Positions 1 to 5,852 of a DNA stretch of 7,232 nt are shown piece after piece. The notes beneath the pieces are model-generated. The model searched no databases. It was not told the DNA's origin and saw only the letters and a list, made by a program, of their open reading frames with translations. Source of the stretch: an uncultured Candidatus Saccharibacteria bacterium (GTDB lineage: Bacteria > Patescibacteriota > Saccharimonadia > Saccharimonadales > Saccharimonadaceae). The DNA is taken from NCBI GenBank assembly GCA_949070545.1, contig CARTQV010000039.1, forward strand, positions 1 through 7,232, in the 5' to 3' direction. Within the stretch, counting starts at the first letter, position 1. Each line of letters opens with the position of its first letter. The position numbers and the translations under genes were made by a program.

Positions 1-222
1 GATATCGCGTAGGTCGTATTTTTTGACTGTTAATAGTTTTCCAGTCGGAATTTGTTCTCGAATCTTTTTCTCTAGTTTCGACAATGCTTCCATCTCAATA
101 AAACGGCTTTTGCGTCGTGGGTTTATGATATAAATTGGCTGCACTGTCTCCCCCTCGCGCAACATCCTCAAAATCATATAAGTTGAATCCCAACCACTCG
201 TCCAAAGCACGCTACGCGCCAT
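1..222 (-). CDS. PP-loop ATP-pyrophosphatase-like protein, N-terminal part (cut by window edge)
   Basis: The minus strand is open from an ATG at 222 to base 1 (74 codons) without a stop, so the C-terminus lies outside the window. The start is supported by AGAGG (234 to 230) 7 bases upstream. Residues 5-14 read VLWTSGWDST: a hydrophobic beta strand followed by a PP-loop of the form SGGxDS, with the second glycine replaced by tryptophan. In the N-type ATP pyrophosphatase / HUP superfamily (QueC, GuaA, TilS, asparagine synthetase and relatives) this loop binds the ATP phosphates for adenylation of a substrate. A second strand (QPIYIIN, residues 28-34) fits the Rossmann-like core. The substrate cannot be told from this fragment. 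A QueC-like or uncharacterised cytoplasmic member is most likely. It is transcribed divergently from rimK, so the two genes share an intergenic control region but not a transcript. Confidence 0.72.
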   Translation of the reverse strand, partial: MARSVLWTSGWDSTYMILRMLREGETVQPIYIINPRRKSRFIEMEALSKLEKKIREQIPTGKLLTVKKYDLRDI

Positions 223-229
223 ATTTGTA

Positions 230-250
230 CCTCTGATTTATTAAATTATA
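230..250 (-). promoter_or_regulatory. Minus-strand -10 box and ribosome binding site of the PP-loop gene
   Basis: Read on the minus strand, a perfect TATAAT lies at 250 to 245, followed by AGAGG at 234 to 230 and the ATG at 222. The start of transcription would fall near 238, giving a short leader of about 16 bases that still holds the Shine-Dalgarno sequence. No good -35 hexamer is visible 16-18 bases upstream (TATATG is the best at 17), so the promoter call rests on the -10 box alone. Confidence 0.5.
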
Positions 251-350
251 CATCACTTATATAATAACATATATTGTTTAATTTGCTATTATCGATTGGG
301 CAAGCTTTTATTTCGAGTACGTTAATAAGACCGTATACTGTTAAATAGTA

Positions 351-379
351 TTGACTAAACTCGCAAGATATGATACAAT
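351..379 (+). promoter_or_regulatory. rimK promoter, predicted leaderless start
   Basis: TTGACT (351-356) and TACAAT (374-379) are separated by the optimal 17 bp, and TG at 371-372 makes the second box an extended -10 (TGaTACAAT). Transcription would be expected to start about 7 bases after the -10 box, at or next to A386 of the rimK ATG. The 6 bases between contain no Shine-Dalgarno sequence. The mRNA is therefore predicted to be leaderless. Just upstream, ATACT (335-339) and AGTAT (347-351) form a short inverted repeat with a 7-base spacer touching the -35 box, which could be an operator, though it may be chance in AT-rich DNA. Confidence 0.72.
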
Positions 380-385
380 AGCCCT

Positions 386-1294
386 ATGAAAATCGCAATT
401 CTATCAAATGGCAATGCCAACTATTCCACACGCCGCCTCGTCGCTGAGGCCGAAGCGCGTGGTCATGATGTGCGAGTCATCAAATATAAAAATTGTTACC
501 TTTCGCTCGACGAAAAGCACCCAAACATCTATTATAAAGGCGAGCAATTGTCTGGATTCGACGCTATTATCCCGCGCATTGCGAATAGTATGACGCGTTA
601 CGGTTGTGCCATCGTTCGTCAATTCGAGATGCAGGGAACTTGGGCTGCCTCAAGTTCGATCGCAATTACTCGCGCTCGCGACAAATTGCGATCACAACAG
701 ATTTTAACGAAAGCTGGTATCGATACGCCAAAAACCCTTGTTAGTCGCAACACGACTGACATTGATGATCTTCTGGAGCAAATCGGTTTGCCTGTCATCA
801 TTAAACTTGCGACCAGTACGCATGGGAATGGCGTTGTGCTTGCCGAGACCAAAAAAGCTGCAAAATCTACCCTCCAGGCCTTTTATCTTTATGATGAAGA
901 TGGTACGAACATTATGCTCCAAGAATACGTCAAAGAATCTGCCGGTGTTGACATCCGTGCTTTTGTTGTTGGTTCGCGTGTTGTTGCTAGTATGAAACGC
1001 CAGTCCCTCGACGACGATTTTCGTAGCAATCTACATAAGGGTGGCGAAGGCACTAGTATCAAACTTACTCCTGAAGAGCGTCGTATTGCCGTGAAAGCCG
1101 CGAAAGCCATGGGCCTTCATATTGCTGGTGTCGATTTGATGCGGTCCAATCGTGGCCCGCTTGTCCTCGAAGTCAATGCTTCGCCCGGGTTCGGCATCGA
1201 AAAAGTCACTCGCCGCAATGTCGCCGAGAAGATTATCGACTACACTGAACAAAACGCCATGCGCAAAAACTCTAAGGACCGCGTCGGGGCCTAA
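386..1294 (+). CDS. rimK: RimK-family ATP-grasp glutamate ligase
   Basis: This 302-residue protein matches the length and order of motifs of RimK (E. coli RimK is 300 residues). RimK is a cytoplasmic ATP-grasp ligase that adds glutamates to the C-terminus of ribosomal protein S6 and can make poly-alpha-glutamate. Visible landmarks are the pre-ATP-grasp domain (about 1-95, starting MKIAILS, with FDAIIPRI at 58-65 and RQFEMQG at 78-84), ARDKLRS (97-103, Lys100), Lys140, the adenine-binding hinge QEYVKE (179-184), GVDIR (187-191), DFRSNLHKGG (211-220), AGVD (247-250) and LEVNASPG (261-268), with Glu262 and Asn264 as the expected metal ligands. From memory of the family, two places are unusual: the glycine-rich loop reads TSTHGNGV (143-150) where EGTQGIGV is typical, and the usual SPGLEGIE is one residue shorter here (SPGFGIE). 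The lid and catalytic residues are kept, so an active enzyme is likely; glutamate as the amino acid is inferred from homology. No S6 gene is in the window. No clear terminator follows, so some read-through into the next gene is possible. Confidence 0.93.
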   Translation: MKIAILSNGNANYSTRRLVAEAEARGHDVRVIKYKNCYLSLDEKHPNIYYKGEQLSGFDAIIPRIANSMTRYGCAIVRQFEMQGTWAASSSIAITRARDKLRSQQILTKAGIDTPKTLVSRNTTDIDDLLEQIGLPVIIKLATSTHGNGVVLAETKKAAKSTLQAFYLYDEDGTNIMLQEYVKESAGVDIRAFVVGSRVVASMKRQSLDDDFRSNLHKGGEGTSIKLTPEERRIAVKAAKAMGLHIAGVDLMRSNRGPLVLEVNASPGFGIEKVTRRNVAEKIIDYTEQNAMRKNSKDRVGA

Positions 1295-1319
1295 ATCTCT
1301 CGAAAAACAAAAATCCCAC

Positions 1320-1345
1320 TTGACTTTTTACCCCCCCCCTATACT
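1320..1345 (+). promoter_or_regulatory. Promoter of the first surface-protein gene, with a poly-C spacer
   Basis: TTGACT (1320-1325) and TATACT (1340-1345) are good -35 and -10 hexamers but only 14 bp apart. The spacer is TTTTA followed by nine C residues. Fourteen is well below the 17 bp optimum of sigma70-type promoters, so the present allele should be weak. Adding three C residues would restore the ideal distance. Transcription would start near 1352, leaving a leader of about 26 bases that includes the ribosome binding site. No other -35 at 15-18 bp from TATACT looks better. Confidence 0.6.
1331..1339 (+). repeat. C9 homopolymer tract in promoter spacer
   Basis: Nine consecutive C residues lie between the -35 and -10 boxes. 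I see no other G or C run of comparable length in the window; the other long runs are A or T runs of 6-7. Homopolymeric C or G tracts in promoter spacers are known phase-variation switches, for example opc and porA of Neisseria meningitidis, where slipped-strand mispairing changes the spacing and thereby expression. Confidence 0.85.
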
Positions 1346-1367
1346 TGAAGACATATCAACTAATTTT

Positions 1368-1374
1368 GGGAGAG
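1368..1374 (+). promoter_or_regulatory. Ribosome binding site deciding the start at 1378
   Basis: GGGAGAG lies just before the ATG at 1378, with the GGAG core ending 5 bases upstream. This fixes the start at 1378. A possible in-frame TTG at 1345 would overlap the last base of the -10 box, lies upstream of the predicted transcription start, and would put 11 extra residues before a perfectly formed signal peptide. Confidence 0.85.
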
Positions 1375-1377
1375 AAA

Positions 1378-2811
1378 ATGAAGAAAAGCCAAGTTTTAGC
1401 TACGCTCGCGTTCGCCCTTACTCTCGGGCTCGCTGTGCCGGTAGCGAATATTTTTGCGCTCGAGGAAGCTCCAGCTGTCGTCACGGAAAGTGAGAACGGT
1501 GAAGAGCAAACCGAGCAAGAAGCTAACAGAGAAAATAATAACGAAGAAGACGACGACGAGTCCGACTCTGAAGGCGCTCCAGCCGAACAAGCTGGTGGTG
1601 GCATGGGTGGTATCGCTGAACCAGAAAACCCTGTTGAAGTCACTGGTGAAGCTAGTTTACAAGCGAACCTTGACGATGATACGGTTGATTATATTAAATT
1701 AACTGCTGACATTACTTTGAATAGTCCGATTACGATTAATCGTGCTGCCGACAAATATATTCAAATTGACTTGAACGGTCATACCGTTACAAGCACAGTT
1801 GCCTCAAATGCTCGTCTCTTCGTTGTCGAAAAAGGGAATGTATCCATTTCCAATGGAATAATTGACGCTTCTACTAATACTGGTGGTATCGGCATTAAGA
1901 TTGTCGGCCAAGCTGCTGATGCTAATGGTAGTACGGATGGTAGTTACGTCAACGTGGATAACGTTACTATTAAGGCTGGTAACAACGATGTATCTTATGG
2001 TGTGGCTATCTACCAGAAGCCAAACACCAATCAAGCTGCGAACACTTATTTTGGTAGCTATAATAGCACTATCGAAGCTCCGAACGGTGCGGCCGGGATT
2101 ACCGTGCTCGGTAGCATCCAAGATCCAGCTGCGTATCCTAGTGTCTATATTACAGATAGTACCGTAGAAGGACAGGATGCTGGTATTTACGCTGCTGGCA
2201 AATCGAATCTCTATGTTATGGGCGGGTCGAAAATAAAGGGTGCTACTGGCATCGCTACGAAGGCCGGTGTTATTACTGTTGATGATGGTTCGATTGTTGA
2301 GGGAATCGGAGCTTTCCAAGAACCATCTACCAATAACAACGGCTTCACTCCAGCTGGCGTTGGTATTCAAATTGAATCGAACGGTGCTTATGCTGGCAAA
2401 GTCGAAGTCCATATTTATGGTGAGAACACTATCGTGAAAAGCGCTAACGGCCCAGCCATCTTCACCTATGGAGAACAAGATAAAGTCGATGCTACGGTCC
2501 AAGAAATCACCTATACGAACGAGAGCCAGCTCGTTGCGGGTGGTGGTCATAAAGCTGTCGAAGGCGTTCCGGAAGGCAAATTCAATAAGATCGACGAGCC
2601 TACATACCCAGGCCAAGGTGGTGACGACAAGAAAGAAGACAAAAAGACAGACGAGAAAACTCCACCAAATACAGGCGTCGTTGCTGAAAGCACAGGCACT
2701 GCCCGCACTACGGCTGGCGTTTTGTCGGCAATCGCAACTGCTCTCACTGCAGCTGGCGCGGGGATTATAGCTTATCGCAACTCTCGTCGCAACGCGAAGA
2801 AGAACCAATAA
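1378..2811 (+). CDS. Secreted beta-helix-like surface protein with PPNTG sortase-like anchor
   Basis: The 477-residue product starts MKKSQ, followed by a hydrophobic core and a likely signal-peptidase site after NIFA (residue 27). Residues 28-80 are acidic and probably disordered (runs of Glu, Asp and Asn, then a Gly-rich stretch). Residues about 85-385 are rich in short beta strands, Asn, Gly, Thr and Val, with repeated phrases such as IQIDLNGHTV (128-137), VSISNGIIDA (155-164) and VYITDSTVEG (256-265). This looks like a right-handed parallel beta-helix of the pectate-lyase-like type. A Lys/Asp/Pro linker (405-430) leads to PPNTG (429-433), a hydrophobic segment (about 445-466) and a basic tail RNSRRNAKKNQ. 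The arrangement resembles a sortase sorting signal with Pro in place of the usual Leu; about 11 residues separate the motif from the helix. Attachment to the wall or membrane is inferred. No catalytic residues are recognised, and an adhesin or structural role is more likely than an enzyme. The next gene is a paralogue. Regulation by the poly-C promoter is likely. Confidence 0.85.
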   Translation: MKKSQVLATLAFALTLGLAVPVANIFALEEAPAVVTESENGEEQTEQEANRENNNEEDDDESDSEGAPAEQAGGGMGGIAEPENPVEVTGEASLQANLDDDTVDYIKLTADITLNSPITINRAADKYIQIDLNGHTVTSTVASNARLFVVEKGNVSISNGIIDASTNTGGIGIKIVGQAADANGSTDGSYVNVDNVTIKAGNNDVSYGVAIYQKPNTNQAANTYFGSYNSTIEAPNGAAGITVLGSIQDPAAYPSVYITDSTVEGQDAGIYAAGKSNLYVMGGSKIKGATGIATKAGVITVDDGSIVEGIGAFQEPSTNNNGFTPAGVGIQIESNGAYAGKVEVHIYGENTIVKSANGPAIFTYGEQDKVDATVQEITYTNESQLVAGGGHKAVEGVPEGKFNKIDEPTYPGQGGDDKKEDKKTDEKTPPNTGVVAESTGTARTTAGVLSAIATALTAAGAGIIAYRNSRRNAKKNQ

Positions 2812-2828
2812 AAACCAAAAACTTTACG

Positions 2829-2863
2829 AATCAACCCCAAGCTCGTCTCGGGGTTGATTTTTT
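2829..2863 (+). terminator. Rho-independent terminator
   Basis: A perfect 10-bp stem (AATCAACCCC at 2829-2838 with GGGGTTGATT at 2850-2859) encloses an 11-base loop and runs into six T residues (2858-2863). It lies 17 bases after the stop codon of the first surface-protein gene and should end its transcript, separating it from the next gene. Confidence 0.92.
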
Positions 2864-2882
2864 GTGCCTAGACTGTTAGAAT
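2854..2882 (+). promoter_or_regulatory. Probable promoter of the second surface-protein gene
   Basis: TTGATT (2854-2859), which is also the last part of the terminator stem, is 17 bp from TAGAAT (2877-2882), and TG at 2874-2875 makes an extended -10 (TGtTAGAAT). Transcription would start near 2889, leaving a leader of about 44 bases. TATTAT (2902-2907) and TATATA (2905-2910) are alternative -10 boxes closer to the gene but lack a good -35 box. No convincing Shine-Dalgarno sequence precedes the ATG at 2933: AAGG at 2911-2914 is 18 bases away. Confidence 0.5.
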
Positions 2883-2932
2883 AGTATTAGCTTCGTAGAG
2901 TTATTATATAAAGGTTGCGAGATTATTAGTTT

Positions 2933-5788
2933 ATGAAAGACAAGAATCAACTTTTTGCTATCTTCGCTCTGACTTTATCTCTAGATATTCCGCTCCTAGA
3001 GCTATTTTTGCAAGCAGTTTTTAATTATGAAAACGAGAATCTGTCAACTGACTTAATCCAACTTGTCGCGAACGAATCAGAACTGCTTTCCGCATTGAGC
3101 AACTCCAATCTGAAGCGCATTAAACTCGATGCTGATATTATTCTTTTCAACGATTTGGTTTTCAACCACGATGTTGTGCTTGATCTCGGCGGGCACAAGC
3201 TTGCGTCACTTACGGCTGGCGCACGCGTGATCGACATTAAATGCGGTTGTGTCACCATTACCGGCAAGGGCAGTATTGTCGCGAACGGTCTCGGAGCGGC
3301 TGCGGTCCGTATCAAAGGTGCCATGACAGCAGACAATGTCAGTTATTCTGGGTTGCTCATTGATGAAGACGTAACACTCTACGCACCGAATTACTATGGT
3401 CTTTTCTTGACGCCGAATTGTCAGGCTGCTTATGGTGTCGAGGTTGCTTTCAAAGGTTCCATGATTGCACGGGACGGTTTCTGTATTAACGGCAACATCC
3501 AAGGTCGTGGCGAAAACGCACCAAAAATCAGCTTGTTAGACGGTGCGCGCATCATTGTCGACGAAAATGACGGCATTGCAGTCTACGCGCCAGGTTTCGG
3601 ACGTTGGGAAATCGGTGCAGTTGAAATAATTGGTGCGACCGGCGTTGGTGCCTGCACAGGCGAGTTCAATTTTTCTGGTGCGACCATCGTCGCTACTGGA
3701 GCTATGATTGATTCTTCAGAGTGGGCGGAAACCATGGCGAGCTCGGGCGCAGTTTTCCAAATCAATAATTCCAATTCTTCCGCCCCAACTTTCAAAATTC
3801 GCAGTGGCGAATATATTAGCCGCCAAGGCTATGTCTTCTCCGAAAGTCAAGCCCTAGATAATGATATTCTCCAATTCAAGCTCCAAGGCGGTGATTTTGT
3901 CGGCGTTTCGGGTATTTTTGAAAACTTCCCGAAACATTCAAAAACCCTCCAAATTTCTGGCGGTAACTTTAGTAGTAATATCATCGATTTTTTGTCTCCA
4001 GATTTTCGCTCGGAATATGATCGTTCCGCAAAAGTTTACCGCATTTATAACTGTACGAAACCTTCTGATGAGCCTAGCCCTGCCGCTATGCTCGAAAATG
4101 CCAGATTAGCACTTCGTCGCGCAATTTCTGAAATTAAGTTCTATCTTACAGATGATTACGCAGGCGATGAACTCGGTAGCATTCAATCTGCAACCGACAA
4201 AGCTCTCGCAACTATCAAGCGCGCCAAAACTGCCGCTGAGAAGCTATTAAACAATAAGTCCGCTACTATTGATCAGATCGAAAACCTGATTCGTCGTCTT
4301 GCAAAAGCCAAAGCTGGTATTCAAACCGTCGAGGATGATTTGCGCGCCGAAATCATGTCAACCATGGCAGCTGCTCGTGCGCTTGACCCAGCCGACTTTT
4401 CGCGCTATAGCTTTCAAATTTTGATGGAGTCAGTCGAGGACGCCGATATTCTCTTGGTTCAGAAGCAAGTTTCACTTTTTGAACTCTATTCGGCTTTTTG
4501 TGATGTCAATATGAATCTCGAATTGCTCGACGATCCTGAAGAAGGTGAAGAGTTGGAAGAAGCTTTCGCTCCACACAAAACTCCATCAACTCTCGTTGCC
4601 AGTACGGCCGATGAGGAAATTGCTGAAGAAGTAGCTGAACTTAGCGCAGAGCCCAATTTAGCTGAAGCGGACAAACTACTAGCCGACGATTTTGACGCGT
4701 CTAGACCAATCGAAACATCACATGATGATTTGCTAAGTGACGCCGAAATCACAATCCAAACCACTGCGATTCTCGGCGCTCTAGCGCTTGCTGAAACTGC
4801 GCCGTTCAATCACGAACTTGAACACGCTCGTGCTAATCTGCGTAGTTTATTGAACGCAATCACAGTCTTAAACCCAAGTGATTACACGATTGAAACTTAT
4901 CATAATTTGCATGAGTTAGTTGTCGCAGCGAGCGCCTTACTGAATGAACCAGACCAAAATCTCAGTGTGGACTTGCTCCATTCAACTTATCAACAAGTGA
5001 ACTTCGCCTATCTGAACCTTGCAAAAAAATCTCATGATCCAGTCCTGCGTGCACTCGACAAAGCTCGCGAAAATCTTTATTCCGTTCTTGAAGTCGTGAC
5101 GAACCTTGAACTAAATGATTATGAAACAACTTCTGCCGAACAATTCGGCGAACTTCAAGTTGCTATCGCAAAAGCTAATGTTATTTTGCAGAATACCAAT
5201 ATTAAGCTTGAAGAAATTGTTGCCGTCATGGAAGAAATCCAACTTGCAACCAGTGGTCTGAAAGGCGCCACTGCAACTACTCCGGCGCCGGTTGTAGAAA
5301 CTGCGCCAGCCCATGTTGCTACGAAACCAGCAGCTTATCCAGTCGTTGACTCCGAATCTATAACATCTCAAACTACGACGCCACAACCTGAGCCTACACC
5401 AGTTGTCACTTTGCCCAGTATTGATTGGTCAGCACTTCGCGAGGTTCTTTCCGACATTTCCGCCTTGAATCCCGACGATTATTCCACCGAAAGTTATAAT
5501 CGTTTGCTCTCACAGCTTGAATACACGAAATCCGTTTCGGACGATCCGCGCTTAACTCAGACTATCGTCGATGATATTGTGTTTGAGCTTAATTTATCCG
5601 TGCTCGCTCTAGAGCGTATCACTACCCCGAACAACACATCAGTTTACGAAGATGCGATTCTGCCAATCGCTGAGCCGTCAAATCAACCCAGTGTTGCTCC
5701 GAACCTCCTCATGAGCATGATGGCTGGCGCTTACGCTGGGCTTGCCACCTATCGTCGTAGTCGTATCGCCGCGAAACATCGTAAATAA
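2933..5788 (+). CDS. Large surface protein: beta-helix-like head, FIVAR-like helical repeats, membrane anchor
   Basis: The 951-residue product opens with a signal-peptide-like segment (MKDKNQ, then hydrophobic to about residue 30), unusual for Asp18 and Glu23 inside it. Residues about 50-375 resemble the beta-helix-like domain of the preceding protein: RIKLDADIIL (62-71) and VVLDLGGHKL (81-90) match YIKLTADITL and IQIDLNGHTV there. From about 385 the protein turns helical, with repeated units at about 385-467, 468-533, 627-697, 703-777 and 829-895. Four of them share a phrase of the form LNPxDYSxxSYxxL (LDPADFSRYSFQIL, LNPSDYTIETYHNL, LELNDYETTSAEQF, LNPDDYSTESYNRL), as in FIVAR-type three-helix modules of Gram-positive surface adhesins. 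An acidic linker (533-600) and a Pro/Thr linker (778-826) separate them. The C-terminus has a hydrophobic stretch (924-939) and a basic tail (YRRSRIAAKHRK) like its neighbour's, but no PxTG motif. It probably acts as an extended adhesin or stalk; the binding partner is unknown. The start at 2933 is chosen because it alone gives the signal peptide, despite a poor ribosome binding site. Confidence 0.85.
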   Translation: MKDKNQLFAIFALTLSLDIPLLELFLQAVFNYENENLSTDLIQLVANESELLSALSNSNLKRIKLDADIILFNDLVFNHDVVLDLGGHKLASLTAGARVIDIKCGCVTITGKGSIVANGLGAAAVRIKGAMTADNVSYSGLLIDEDVTLYAPNYYGLFLTPNCQAAYGVEVAFKGSMIARDGFCINGNIQGRGENAPKISLLDGARIIVDENDGIAVYAPGFGRWEIGAVEIIGATGVGACTGEFNFSGATIVATGAMIDSSEWAETMASSGAVFQINNSNSSAPTFKIRSGEYISRQGYVFSESQALDNDILQFKLQGGDFVGVSGIFENFPKHSKTLQISGGNFSSNIIDFLSPDFRSEYDRSAKVYRIYNCTKPSDEPSPAAMLENARLALRRAISEIKFYLTDDYAGDELGSIQSATDKALATIKRAKTAAEKLLNNKSATIDQIENLIRRLAKAKAGIQTVEDDLRAEIMSTMAAARALDPADFSRYSFQILMESVEDADILLVQKQVSLFELYSAFCDVNMNLELLDDPEEGEELEEAFAPHKTPSTLVASTADEEIAEEVAELSAEPNLAEADKLLADDFDASRPIETSHDDLLSDAEITIQTTAILGALALAETAPFNHELEHARANLRSLLNAITVLNPSDYTIETYHNLHELVVAASALLNEPDQNLSVDLLHSTYQQVNFAYLNLAKKSHDPVLRALDKARENLYSVLEVVTNLELNDYETTSAEQFGELQVAIAKANVILQNTNIKLEEIVAVMEEIQLATSGLKGATATTPAPVVETAPAHVATKPAAYPVVDSESITSQTTTPQPEPTPVVTLPSIDWSALREVLSDISALNPDDYSTESYNRLLSQLEYTKSVSDDPRLTQTIVDDIVFELNLSVLALERITTPNNTSVYEDAILPIAEPSNQPSVAPNLLMSMMAGAYAGLATYRRSRIAAKHRK

Positions 5789-5816
5789 CTTTTTTCGCAA
5801 AATAATAAGTTTATGC

Positions 5817-5846
5817 TTGTAACGCTTAGAAACTTTTTGCTATACT
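5817..5846 (+). promoter_or_regulatory. comEC promoter, predicted leaderless start
   Basis: TATACT (5841-5846) preceded by TG at 5838-5839 is an extended -10 box. TTGTAA (5817-5822) is a partial -35 box at 18 bp. The ATG of comEC begins after exactly 6 bases, at the expected transcription start, and CTGGAA in between is not a normally placed Shine-Dalgarno sequence. The geometry is the same as at rimK, supporting a leaderless mRNA. Confidence 0.62.
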
Positions 5847-5852
5847 CTGGAA

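Noticed and set aside
266..278. AACA-TATAT-TGTT as an operator in the divergent intergenic region.
   Set aside because: The four-base arms in very AT-rich DNA are easily expected by chance.
1274..1325. A terminator after rimK (AGGACC with GGGGCCT).
   Set aside because: The stem is short with a mismatch and is not followed by a T tract.
1345..1377. An in-frame TTG start 11 codons upstream of the first surface-protein gene.
   Set aside because: Its T is the last base of the -10 box and upstream of the predicted transcription start. The ATG at 1378 has a strong ribosome binding site and a complete signal peptide.
1804..2808. A 334-codon open frame on the minus strand inside the first surface-protein gene.
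   Set aside because: It lies wholly antisense to a gene with a signal peptide, good ribosome binding site and terminator, has no Shine-Dalgarno sequence, and its product shows no recognisable motif. It is a shadow caused by the codon use of the sense strand.
5807..5839. AAGTTT and AAACTT with following T residues as a terminator after the second surface gene.
   Set aside because: The six-base A/T-rich stem has a 17-base loop and overlaps the comEC promoter; it is too weak to call.
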